Shown piece after piece: positions 1-10,107 of a DNA stretch of 64,000 nt. A program made the position numbers and the translations under genes. This DNA comes from Voacanga thouarsii. Its lineage: Eukaryota > Streptophyta > Magnoliopsida > Gentianales > Apocynaceae. The notes below the pieces were generated by a model. It did no database searches, was not told the origin of the DNA, and saw only the letters and a list, made by a program, of their open reading frames with translations. Numbering within the stretch: position 1 is the stretch's first letter; each line of letters begins with the position of its first letter. The stretch lies in NCBI GenBank assembly GCA_026120185.1, contig JANUWF010001783.1, forward strand, positions 1,643,001 through 1,707,000. The letters are read 5' to 3'.

Positions 1-312
1 CTATTATAGATGTTATGATATCATTATGCCTTGTATCAAGGAGTCCAATAAAAACTTTAGTTTCTATTTCTTTTCTGTGGATTCCTTTAATACCTATCAT
101 AATACATCCTAAGTGAAATAATTCATTGCTTTCTCTTAACAATGAATCCCTACTTTCTCTAGTAATTATTGGTAAAATTGACGAACTTTTATCATTAGGA
201 CTTGATACTAAATTTTCTCTATATAGGTTAACTAGTTTATGATTTCTACTAGGACTATAATTATACAAATATTTAGGGGGCAATAGGTTGGATCTTATTA
301 TCCCTACAATTC
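1..312 (-). pseudogene. Pararetroviral movement-protein-like (30K) fragment
   Basis: The minus strand stays open in one frame from about 312 to the window edge. It contains a hydrophobic strand (LGCIMIGIKG) followed by FIGLLDTRHND, which resembles the conserved D-x-R region of the 30K movement proteins of caulimovirids. These proteins move virus between plant cells through plasmodesmata. The reading frame upstream (300-600) is shifted by one, so this is a broken polyprotein rather than a gene with its own start. It is truncated by the window edge. Identification is from motif memory only. Confidence 0.5.
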
Positions 313-1640
313 TCTAATTGTTGTTCTAGATTAACAACAGTTTCTACAATCTTAAAAGGTCTAATCTTTTTAACTTTGTCAATTACCCTTTCTATTCTAC
401 CATAAGTAACTATATTCAATTTTTCTTTATTAACACTCCTGTGGATGTCATCCTAAAATTTCTCTATGTCTTCCCAGCTATGGACTAATCCATTGGTCAT
501 GAGGTTATAAACACTATACTTATGTAAGATCCAGTATTCCAGGATCTCGACTTCACCTAGATCAACAATCTCATGGATTATTCTAAATTCAGACTATTAT
601 TCAGGTATATCCAAAGTCTCAACTCTATAAGTCATAGGTTTTTCCAAGTGGCAAAAATATGAGATTTTGGTTTTGTTACAAGTTTCTTTCCTATTTCTAA
701 ACCTTTTAAAGATTTACTAATAAAGTTTAATTTATTAGAGATTTCAGTATCTCTTATTGGAGTTTTTATTTTTTCAATTATTTCAAGCAACAATAGGATT
801 CTTACATTATTTTGCCTGATAAGAACTTTATCACTTGGGGTCGTGATATTTTTATTTATAATGTTATTTTTATCAAAGATACCTACAGATTCTTCTAAAA
901 TATTTTCTGCTTTCTATTAAAGTAGCTTGATAATTAGGATTATTTATTAGATCACTCATTATGGATTCCTAATATCATTTTACAATGTTTATCTATTGAA
1001 GATTGTATCTTCTTACTTTGTTCTAACAATTGTTTTACCTCTAAAATTTCTTTCATAGTATTTCTAAGATTTGTTGGATTTATATGTTAGGATGTACTAA
1101 TCCTAATATTATCTAACTTAAATCTTCTTTAGTAGGAAGATTTCTAAACTTCTTAACGTGTAATCCATTTTTAATGTAATCTAAATTAGATTTTATTTGT
1201 TCTATTTCTAAAATAATTTTATCTCTATGTTCTAGATGTGTTCTTGATAAATCAGATAAAACTTGGTTTTGTTTTAATTGATTGTTAAAGAGGATTGTTA
1301 CTAAATCTATTTCTAGATTAAGTTAGTTGTCTAAACCATGAAAGAAGTGTTCAAATTTATAATTTGAAATTCGTCCCTCAAAATTACACCATATTTGATA
1401 TTTATCCAAAGTTGTTTTTTGGACAAAAATCTTGTCTGCAAAATCTAAATATTCTAACTTCTTTCTTTCCCATTTTTATCAGTTTTTTCTATATTTAGAG
1501 ATTAGAAACATGCTTCCTTTGTTAACTATCCTAGATGAGTATTATCTATCATCTTCTGCAAACTACTAGTTCAGTTTCTCTTAGGCTTATCAGTTTTATT
1601 TTTTTGGCATATTAAGGCTCACACCATCAAACCTATTTGC
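300..1640 (-). pseudogene. Pararetrovirus polyprotein N-terminal region, coiled-coil-rich, broken
   Basis: Minus-strand translation gives long lysine, glutamate, leucine and isoleucine-rich stretches with heptad spacing, broken by several stops and frameshifts. At 470-590 there is a recognisable conserved piece, EVEILEYWILHKYSVYNL. The order along the minus strand (primer site near 2107, this region, then the movement-protein-like piece) fits the start of a caulimovirid polyprotein. Parts of it recur inverted at 3530-3790 and 4145-4430. No function can be assigned beyond membership in this element. Confidence 0.5.
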
Positions 1641-2100
1641 TGCCCCTCTTAGGTCTTATGCGAAGCAACTAGATTCTTTTGCCCTTCCACCACTACTTTC
1701 AACTTTACACCATAAGCACGAGTAATAACCGCAAAATTAAGATAATAGTTCATGTAACGTTATTTTCATCAGTATACTTGTTACTAACATAAAGATATTT
1801 AGGAATTGTGTATCATACGTGGGTTTTTGATGGTAAATCATCGTCACAAAACACTAAATGGTTACCCAAATATGTTTATATTAACACCCAATATACTTAG
1901 CACATAATGAATATTGGAAAGCTAAGTTAAAACCATTAAATTTGAAGAGAAACAAGAGATTTTATTACATCAAACTGGAGAGTTTTGAGAGATCAAAAAC
2001 CTCTCTACTCCATAATTCTTTACTCGATTACAATATAGTTGATTACAGACTCAGGTACTACTGATACATTGGAGCAATCCACACCAAACCAAAGCTCTAA
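1641..2100 (-). other. Pararetrovirus leader, no gene seen
   Basis: Lies between the primer-binding-like site and the first recognisable coding trace on the minus strand. It holds no open frame I can support. It fits the leader that precedes the first pararetroviral reading frame. Confidence 0.35.
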
Positions 2101-2113
2101 GGCTTTGATACCA
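2101..2113 (-). promoter_or_regulatory. tRNA-Met-type primer binding site, copy 1
   Basis: The minus strand reads TGGTATCAAAGCC, differing at one position from the plant initiator-tRNA-Met primer site TGGTATCAGAGCC used by caulimovirids and many copia elements. It lies about 100 bp downstream of a TATA box on the same strand, as expected for a pararetroviral leader. Confidence 0.65.
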
Positions 2114-2208
2114 ATACGTTACACAAGCACACAAGAAGCACAAGTATTGCGGAATCTCTCAACTGAAGGGGTGTGTCATTAGTGAGAGAAGGAATGGCGC
2201 TTTTATAA

Positions 2209-2219
2209 ACCATCCTTAC
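2209..2219 (-). promoter_or_regulatory. Pararetrovirus TATA box, copy 1
   Basis: Minus strand GTTTATAAAAG, about 100 bp upstream of the primer site. The same box with near-identical flanks is found at 3424-3434, so it belongs to a repeated promoter block rather than being a chance AT run. Confidence 0.5.
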
Positions 2220-2319
2220 TTAGCTTCTCCAAAAACAACTCTTCGAAAAGCCATAATTTGGCCTTTCAAAAAAGTAAAGGCTAAAATGACTCTTCAAATA
2301 AAATGACTCATAGGAAAAA

Positions 2320-3273
2320 CTAAAAACAACTTGACCTTTCAGAAATGCAGTAGGACACTATGCTTTCCGAAAAGTTCTTATTTAAGTGGTGGGATAACAA
2401 TTCCACCTCATTTCTACTAGAGATGCATCTCATTAGTTTTTCTTTGAAATAAAGCCAAAGTGATGATAAAGTGAGATTCACAGACTCATAGACTCTAATT
2501 ATTTTGACAGCTATTCTATCACTAGGACTCCATCGTATTAGCAATATTTCCATGCTCATCTTCAATTTTTTCTTCTCCATCAAAAGGGAGGGGGGTCATA
2601 TTCATCATACATTATTTCACCTTGTACTGTATAGCGTGTCCGAATTCTGATTAGCCAATAAAACTCTGTAAGCTCAAGGTCACTGTTGAACAGGCTCTGA
2701 TAAGGAACATAGATTTAACCAGGATGAATAATATCTGAGAAAATCTTCATATTTCTGGATTCAGCAAAAATCTTGTGATATATTCCAAAAGAATATTCTG
2801 CCACATGAGTAAGACTTGCTACCTGATAGTTGAAAATTTGATCCATAATAGAAACTTCTTTATCAGGAATGATAATTAAATTTCTATGCTCATAAACAAG
2901 ATTTGGTGTTACTCTTGGGAAAGTAGAGATCAGGACCTCAATTCTGCAATCATCTGGATAATGTGGGTCATACAAGGGGGGGTATTTAATGTAAAACCAT
3001 TCTGAGGTAACTGTCTCTGAAGAGATCTGCATCCTTCATGTGATCACAGATGTATAACAATTGTCTACTAGTGATCAATGTCCTGTTTTTGTGATACCTA
3101 TTTTCTGGAATATATAACTTAAATAGCATTCCACGTTCCATTAATTTGCTGACAGATAACTCCAATCGTAACACATTATTATCCATCCATTTTTGTAAAT
3201 TGATAACTGCTCTGATGTATGTGAAACTCTTTATCATGTCATTGCAAGTATGACTGATGATATTGAAGCTCAA
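2320..3273 (-). pseudogene. Pararetrovirus-associated reading frame, three broken segments
   Basis: Reading down the minus strand, three open pieces follow each other: 3273-2986 (starts MSFNIISHTC), 3032-2715 (contains WFYIKYPPLYDPHYPDDCR and PRVTPNLVYEHRNLIIIPD) and 2583-2320 (contains IRWSPSDRIAVKII). Between the last two the frame continues through a stop, so this was one longer protein. A second diverged copy of the first piece lies at 3791-4140. I do not recognise the domain. It is grouped with the pararetrovirus because it abuts the repeated promoter and primer-site block. It could be a movement- or transactivator-type protein of that virus, or an unrelated captured frame. Confidence 0.45.
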
Positions 3274-3316
3274 TCCTTCATATTGCTAAAGAGGACTTTC
3301 ACAAATAGTTCTAAAC

Positions 3317-3475
3317 ATTTCTAAGGCTTTAATACTAATATTTTACACAAGCACATAAGAAGCACAAGTATTGCGAAATCTCTCGACTGGAGGGGTGTGC
3401 CCTTAGTGAGAGAAGGAATGGTCCTTTTATAAACCATCCTTACTTGGCTTTTCCTAAAATGACTCTTCGAAAAGC
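3317..3475 (-). repeat. Second copy of pararetrovirus promoter and primer-site block
   Basis: Direct repeat of 2097-2255. It contains the TATA box (3424-3434) and a decayed primer site (3325-3337, minus strand TAGTATTAAAGCC). Shared landmarks include the runs reading acaagcaca and gaagcacaagtattgcg. A repeated promoter and primer block is expected from tandem or terminally redundant pararetroviral integrants. Confidence 0.6.
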
Positions 3476-3529
3476 CATAATATACTAGGCCTTTTGGAAA
3501 AGCAAAGGCTAAAATGACTAGTTTCGAGG

Positions 3530-3790
3530 GACCAATTTCAAAATATAAATTTGAACACTTTTTTCATGGTTCAGATAGCCAACTTAATCTATTAGTAGAT
3601 TTAGTAACAATCTTCTTGAACAATCAATTAAAAAAAAAAATCAAGTTTTATCTAATTTATCAAGAACATATCTAGACCATAGAGATAACATTATTTTAGA
3701 AATAGAAAAATTAAAATCTAATTTAGATTACATTAAAAATAGCTTACATGTTAACTAGTTTAGAAATCTTCTTACTAAAGAAGATTTAAG
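3530..3790 (+). pseudogene. Inverted copy of pararetroviral coiled-coil segment
   Basis: The plus strand here matches the minus strand of 1110-1380, with scattered mismatches. It has been extended by an A run near 3632-3641 and carries stops. It shows that the locus holds fragments in both orientations. Confidence 0.6.
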
Positions 3791-4140
3791 TCAAGACCTC
3801 AGTTCTGCAATCATCTGGATAATGTGGGTCATACAAGGGGGGTGTAGAATGTAAAACCATTCTGAGGTAACCATCTCTGAAGAGATCTACATCCATCATG
3901 CGATCACAAATGTATGACAACTGTCTACTAGCGATCATTGCCCTGTTTTTGTGATACCTATTTTCTAGAATATATAAGTGAAATAGCATTCCATGTTCCA
4001 TTAATTTGCTGACAGATAACTCCAATCCTAAATCATTCTTGTCCACCCATTTTTGTAAATTGGTTACTGCTTTGACATATGTAAAACTCTTTATAATGTC
4101 ACTGTAAGTATGACTGATGATGTTGAAGCTCAATCGTTCA
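3791..4140 (-). pseudogene. Second copy of MSFNIISHT-type fragment, rearranged
   Basis: A minus-strand open frame of 115 codons (4133-3786) begins MSFNIISHTYSD and matches the piece at 2986-3273 along its length. It then joins directly to PPLYDPHYPDDCR, which in the first copy sits in a different frame. The two copies have accumulated different mutations. The segment is inserted between two plus-strand segments that are adjacent in the inverted copy, so it marks a rearrangement junction. Confidence 0.5.
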
Positions 4141-4144
4141 TATT

Positions 4145-4430
4145 GCTGAAGAGGTCTTTAGAATAAACCATGAGATTATTAATCTAGGTGAAGTTGATAT
4201 CCTGGAATATTGGATCTTACATAAATATAGTATTTATAACCTTATGACCAAATTAGTCCATAGCTTGGAAGACATAGAGAAATTTTAGGATGGCATCCGC
4301 AGGATTGTCAGATAAAGAAAAATTGAATATAGTTACTTATGGTACACTAGAAAGGGTAATTGACAAAGCTAAAAAGATTAGACCATTTAAGATTGTAGAA
4401 ACTGTTATTAGTTTGGCTAGTGCTATGGTT
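4145..4430 (+). pseudogene. Inverted copy of EVDILEYW segment
   Basis: The plus strand matches the minus strand of roughly 320-600: it reads EVDILEYWILHKYSIYNL, then LVHSLEDIEKF and a stop. Both copies have a stop at the same place after EKF, so that stop predates the duplication or inversion. Lysine- and arginine-rich and uncharacterised. Confidence 0.6.
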
Positions 4431-4434
4431 CATA

Positions 4435-4620
4435 TTTAACCAAGTTTCAAACATGGAATTATCTGCATTTTCGCTTTTTTCTAGATCTATTATTAGATTT
4501 TCTTCTCTAATACTTTCTTGTGTATTCTGATGATATACAGTAGGGTAATCTATTCTAAGTCCTAATATTCTTAGGTGCCAATCAGTCTCATCTACTTCTG
4601 GCTTTTCTTCAAAATGTTGT
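4435..4620 (-). pseudogene. Short minus-strand pararetrovirus-like coding trace
   Basis: The minus strand is open and protein-like (WHLRILGLRIDYPTVYHQ, then acidic residues), while the plus strand of the same stretch is full of stops. It sits between two plus-strand coding traces. It has no ATG and was not recognised. Its inclusion in the pararetrovirus block is by position. Confidence 0.3.
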
Positions 4621-4639
4621 TACCAGTCATAACAATGTT

Positions 4640-5390
4640 ATTGAAACTTTGTAGATAGAATTCGAATCATCAAGTTTAGTACAAGTCTTAGAAATTCAAT
4701 TTGGACCTTATTCTTTGAAGGTCTTGCCTCTAAAGTTTGCGTCTAATTTTCCTATTACTTTTGAACAACAACCTCTTTTAGATAATCTGTGGAAATTTTG
4801 TAACCACAAACAGTATGTTGACATACTCAAAGCATTATCAGGACACCTTCATTTCCTAAATAGTACTTTGGATATGAAAAACTAAGAAATCCATCATCTC
4901 AAGGCCCAAATAACTAACCTATTTCTTCATATCCTTTAGCAATTTAGAAGAAAGTCTTCGAAATTGTATATGTAAAACTAAAAAAGATAATAAACAAAAG
5001 GGAGTCATCATAGAAGAACAAAATAGTCTTGATGTTCTTTAACCCTGCAAAGATGAGCAAAATTTAACATTAGGAAAATATAGGACAAATAATTTGCTCA
5101 ATACTGTTTATACTATAGAATTCTAAGATAAACATACTATAACATTCTCAAGAATAATTGATATTGGTTCTTCTATGTGCCATATCCATAAAGATTTAGT
5201 ACCTGATAAATACCTTAGAAAAGCATAAACAGGCTCCACTGTAATAGACACGTAGGAAATACTAGAAGAATAGATGAAAGATTGGTAGATTGCATTATTA
5301 AGTTTAATAGTGGAAAATATTTCTTACCAACAACATTGGTATCACCTATGAAATTAATATTATTTTAAATTAAAGTTTAGTTTGGATTGG
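4640..5390 (+). pseudogene. Pararetrovirus capsid/aspartic-protease region, broken
   Basis: Plus strand. At 4690-4885 an open stretch reads VLEIQFGPYSLKVLPLKF and later LLDNLWKFCNHKQY, ending in a stop. Near 5150-5220 the frame gives RIIDIGSSMCHIHKDLVPDK, which resembles the aspartic-protease active site of plant pararetroviruses (D-T/S-G followed by small residues); the usual threonine is isoleucine. Further on, IIKFNSGKYFLPTTLVSP resembles the protease C-terminal part. Reverse transcriptase is not present. Several stops and frameshifts separate these pieces. Confidence 0.5.
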
Positions 5391-5494
5391 AATAAGATTC
5401 TACCCAAATATAGCCTTACAATCACATCAATAGCTAATTTCATCAAAGATTTCTCTTTCTTCACTCGCTATTTTCTCTCTCTAGATTTTTGTGA

Positions 5495-5765
5495 TAGGGA
5501 TGGAACGTGTAACAGGGGATTTTGACCAAAATAAGGGACTTTTGAAAAACACACCTAAAACAGGGTACCAATGTTGCAGTATCCCCTTGCAGGGGGTACC
5601 TCACGTTAGCAATATGCGAGGTCTACTAGGATCTCGCATCTCGCAGACGCGAAGTTGTCACCTTTTGACCACACTTCGGATTTGGGCAAAAATTGGAGCT
5701 TATTTTTGCCAAATGCGAGCTCTTCTATCTACCTTGCATCTAGTAGATGCGAGGTACACTAAACT
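5495..5765. repeat. GCGAG palindrome cluster
   Basis: Three imperfect palindromes built on the same core occur close together: 5616-5637 (GCGAGGTC...GATCTCGC), 5633-5655 (CTCGCATCTCG...CGCGAAG) and 5732-5754 (CCTTGCATCTA around TAGATGCGAGG). Further lone GCGAG copies lie near 5715. The surrounding 300 bp is non-coding and more GC-rich than its neighbours. It may be the upstream part of an LTR; see the comparable arrays at 35558, 46654, 58003 and 61853. Confidence 0.6.
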
Positions 5766-6018
5766 TCTGAAACCCCAGTCGAAACCAACCATAGAATAAG
5801 GGGGTTGGGATACATATTATATTTTATTGCATGTTTAAATGTATTTTTATATGATTTTATGTGCTTTGGATTGGTGTTTTATAGTCTCGAGGGCTTAATT
5901 ATGTTTATTGAGTAAGAAGGGCAAAATGGTAATTTTTTCTTGAGGTGAAATTAGGGAGATAGCTTGAGAATTGAATATGAAAAATATTTTAGAGAGAAAT
6001 TAAGAACAATAGTTGTTG

Positions 6019-6073
6019 TGGTTTGGTGGTTAGAACTTTGGAATTAATTCTTGAGGTCTTGGATTCAAATTCC
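6019..6073 (+). other. tRNA-like (Pol III A/B box) segment inside LTR
   Basis: TGGTTTGGTGGTTAGA (6019-6034) resembles a Pol III A box, and GGATTCAAATTCC (6061-6073) resembles a B box, at tRNA-like spacing. The same arrangement at the same LTR position is seen at 19349-19402. This may be an old tRNA-derived SINE carried by the LTR family. It is not a functional tRNA gene: no cloverleaf can be drawn. Confidence 0.4.
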
Positions 6074-7720
6074 ATCATTGGAGTTTTAGCATGATTAAAT
6101 TTTACTTTTGTTTGGGAAGGTTGTATGTTCGACCTTGAGTGCTCTAGAGAAGGGTAAAGATGATGTCCTAGGGGAGACATGACAGGAGCACCCTAATCCA
6201 ACTCTTGTACCCTACAAAAATTTCTAAGGGAATTCATACCCCTCTTGATCCTTAGTTTTCCTTACTTCTCAATTTCTTCAGTTATTCAATTTATTCAAGC
6301 CAATTTCATTCTAGAAAAAAAAAAAAATCCAGCAAAGTGTTGTGGCATTGAAGGTTCAAAATATCTAAGTGTAAGACATCTTATGGACCACTTTGTTTGG
6401 GAAGGTTCCCAAGAGAATTAATCTCCATAGTGAGCTTTCAAAACTCCATTCTAGCTATGTTCATTTTCCATCATGAAGTAATTTGGAATTTTTCCAGCTT
6501 CATGTGCATTCAAAGTGTCGAAATTTTCAGCCATCATTCCCTCCCAAATGCTGCCAGAAAATGGCCCTCTTAACCAGCTTGAAATCTGAAATTTTCTGGC
6601 CAAATTTGGATTGAATAAATGTTGTGCAAAACCAGAAAAGTTTATGGGCAAAATCGTAGCATAGGTGAGCTTAAACAAAGCTGTTTTCTTCCAGTTTTCT
6701 CCCAGCACCTTAGCCACATTTTTCCTCCATAAAGAAGGCTAGAAACCAGCCTTGAAAGACCTCTGAATGCCCCTTCAAATCCTCTGCAAACTGACTGGAA
6801 AATGGCAGCAAAAACTGCCTAGAAAAATTCCAGCAATAGCGAAACCGGTACAGGAATTTTTTTCCAGCTTTGTTTCCTTCTTCAGCCTTGGCCGAAACTT
6901 CACCATTTTTCTGCACAAACTTCTCTTGAACAGCCATGAACTGAACTCCATTGTCTTCCCTAACCTTCTGCCCAAAACACCAATCATGGCTACCCCTAAA
7001 ATATCTCCAACAATTACTCCAATCAAGCCTTGATTGAAGACCAAAATTCCAGCAATCCTAATTTAGTAAACTTCTATAAAATATCCCTTAAACGACCAGA
7101 CCTTCCTTCACCATTGTACTCCCTCTTTTCGGCCACCATTAAGCTTCTTCAACCAGCTTTCATCCAGCAAAAACACTGAGCAACAACCGGCCATTACAGC
7201 TTCCAAAAAGCTCTCCATTGATCAAAGATCTTCTTGCCATATTTTGTTTTCAAATTTGATTCCCAAAAATATTCTTTTAGGATTTCAAAAACCAGCCTTT
7301 CCTTTTCCTTTCAAACCAGAAAAATCATCTACCAAAACCACTCAAACAATTCGGCCACTACAATCCCACAGAATTTCGGCAGCCTCAATCAAAATCTCTC
7401 CATTCTCTTCAACCTTCAAGTACACATAGAACACCTACTAGTTCCATACGCCTAATACCACTCCAAACCACTTCAATCATCTTCAAAAAGAATTCCAGAT
7501 TTCATCTACTCACTACCGTGAATCCATTCATACCACTTTTAACATCAAACTCCAAAATTCAACTCTCTCTCTTGGATAAAAAAATTAGTATTTTTGTGAA
7601 GGCTCAGGAACACCTTCAAGGTAAGCTTGTTCAATCAACTTCATCTCCACTAATCCTCAATCTCTAATGAATATATATGTGTATAAGCACGCTAATGGAC
7701 TCTCTTCTTCTCTTTTCTCC

Positions 7721-7740
7721 CTCTCTCTCTCTCTCTCTCT
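7721..7740 (+). repeat. (CT)n microsatellite
   Basis: About ten perfect CT units directly in the pyrimidine-rich leader part of the LTR. Confidence 0.9.
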
Positions 7741-10107
7741 TGGTCGAATACCCCTCTCTCTTGGCCGAATGATTTCTTCAACAATGGCCATGCTTTCTTC
7801 ATATCTCTTGGACGAATCTAGTCTCCTATGAGTTGAGATCCATTCAAAACTCCTACAAGGTTCTCATCAATCAAGTAAGCCCCTTCAACTCTCTTTTTAA
7901 ATTCTAGATTCATGTCTCTAGGGTGATATTGAAAGAAGATGGATTATGTTTGAGGGTTGAACATGTATTGTTGTGATGAGTTGAGATTGAGCATGAATAA
8001 ATGTGTGTATATGATGGAGATGAGATTGATGCATGAGTTGATTGTCTTCATTGATTGTATGGTGTTTTAGGGTTTAATGCATGTCTCCATGTCGTGAATG
8101 GGTTGTGTGATCCAGCATGTTAGAGATTATGTCACCTATGGTGAATTGGATTTATACTCTTGTATGATTGTTAAAGCCATGATTATGTTTATGCTAGTAG
8201 AAGCTGGATCATGTCTTGGTAAATTTTGATCTATGCCTTTATTCATGATTTGGATGATTTGATGAATTGAAGTGGAGTATATGTTCATGATTGTGGTTAA
8301 CAATAGAAATATGATCATGATCTAGTTATCCCTAAGCTAATTTTATTTCATCAATAAAATATTTAATATTATAATTTTTTGCTAGTAAATTCGAAAACCC
8401 TAGGAAGGTAGACTTGGATTATTATATATAATAAGAATATTTTAGTCAAATAAATGATAGCTTTTATTTCAAGAAATAAAATATATAGATATTATATATA
8501 ATAATAATATCAAATAAAGCCTTTTATATAAATAATCATAATAAGTAAAATATTAATTTTGTAAGTCTTATATTCATAAATACCATTAAAATTTATTATC
8601 TTTCAATTATTATCTTTTAATCAAAACCTATTAAAATTTATTTATTATCTTCCAATCAAGGCCCATTAAAATTTATTTTCAACTAATTTTAGCTATCAAT
8701 TATTTTCAAACAATTAATTATTTATATATCATTATTTTACCTAATACCACCTAGGACTCTTCATTAAATAAACTCTAATTTATTCTTAGCAAGATTTAAA
8801 CCTTCAACTTAATAGTACCTATTTCCCAAAACCCTAATCACTTTAATATCAAACTAGACTTAGCTTATAAACCCTTTTTATTTATTATCTGGCCTTAAAG
8901 CTTGGGACACTAGAATCATGGTTATAGTGAGTTGAGCTAGTTTTATTTGTGAAAGTAGATTTTGGCTTGAGTTTGATTATGGTTTATATTTATCCTAGGC
9001 GGGGTTAGGTCAGCTATTGAAGACCTTAATTTTATCTCAAGTTAAGGATCAGGTAAACTCCTGCATAAAACCTATTTGATGAAAAATGTTTATTGTGGCA
9101 AGCCAAATGTAGAGTGCATGGACACTCATTTCTGTAAGGGCAATTAAGGATTGTCTCCTGTCTTATTTCCATCAAACAAATTATTTAAAAATCAATAAGC
9201 AGATTTACTCAAACTCAAAACTCTTTCTAAAACTGATTTTGACAAAGACTTTGGAAACCCTTAATTACCATTTTCAAGTGAAACTATGTTTTGTTCCTTT
9301 TTCCCCAAGTGGGGTAAGTTACGTTGAGTACTCAATAAGAGTGGACTACAAGGACTAGTCTTTGAAGGGTTAGGATAAGTCTCTCAGTAGGTGGCTACCT
9401 CTGAGGGGTACGTCCTTCCCGGATAGGATGACAGCCCAATAGGTCATGTTGGACTGAGCTAGCAGTTTTTCAGTCAAGTGACTGTGTGTTACCGGAATGG
9501 ACAACCAGTTGTTGTTTAGGTATAGAGAAGGAGGAGTATCTTACCCAGTAGACCGATCACCTACCTTTTGTCTGTCTGCCCAAAGTGTGGCATTCTGACT
9601 GGTTATGGGGCCCAACGTGTGGTAACCCATGACCATTTTTGAGTGGTTGATTTTATTGTATCTGTATGGTTGGAAAAGCCAAAACACCACTCTTGATTTT
9701 GACTATTGTTTATTGCTTGCTAGTATTTCTCTTATAAAGATTTTATACTTTGCATTCACGAACTATTTTTACTGGACACTTAAAGCACACATGGACTTAC
9801 TGAGATTTTTGTTTCATCACCCGTTTTACCATGATTTCAGGTCAATCCTACTGTGGGAATGAGTAGCTAGTTATTGCCTGCCTTGAAAGAAATATTATTA
9901 TTTATTTTTGTGTAATGCTTTGGGAGCTGAGAGTGAATAATTTTATTATGGATTTTGTTTTTGAATTCTTGGGATGTAATAAGATTTAAGTTTAAATTAT
10001 TGTTGTTATTCCATTATATTGATTGGGTGTCCTAGTTATAAAGACCCCTTGTCCTTTGAACGGGGCGATATCCCCGCCCTGTTGGGCCTAGGTAGTGGGG
10101 TGTTACA

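Larger units (their letters stand above)
1..5470. mobile_element. Endogenous pararetrovirus locus, rearranged and decayed
   Basis: A block of caulimovirid-like DNA in which coding direction switches several times. Minus-strand segments (1-1640, 2320-3273, 3791-4140, 4435-4620) alternate with plus-strand segments (3530-3790, 4145-4430, 4640-5390). A primer-site and TATA block occurs twice in direct orientation (2097-2255 and 3317-3475). The segment at 1110-1380 reappears inverted at 3530-3790, and 300-600 reappears inverted at 4145-4430. No segment is open for more than about 115 codons. The assignment rests on a tRNA-Met-type primer site, a movement-protein-like motif and a retroviral-type protease motif. 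Multi-copy, inverted, broken integrants are usual for this class in plants. The left end runs off the window. Confidence 0.7.
5768..10107 (+). mobile_element. Solo LTR, Tekay/Del-like Ty3/gypsy (about 4.3 kb)
   Basis: The right end is clear: ...GGGGTGTTACA at 10107, the standard end of this LTR class. The left end is put at TGAAACCCCAG (5768) by analogy with TGTAAAAACCCC at 19106 and is uncertain. Collinear similarity with the 3' LTR at 19106-23169 is visible: the tattttatgtgctt start region, a tRNA-like stretch, a ttactgagtactcaa-type block (about 9325), and a terminal AGTTATAAAGACCCC block. No internal gag or pol follows, so this is a solo LTR or truncated element. Within it, 7080-7620 is CT-rich leader-like DNA ending at a possible splice donor (AAGGTAAGC, 7616-7624). 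No gene is present. A 5-bp duplication could not be found. Confidence 0.7.

Noticed and set aside
6019..6073. Functional tRNA gene
   Set aside because: Only A- and B-box-like motifs are present; no acceptor, anticodon or T stem can be drawn.
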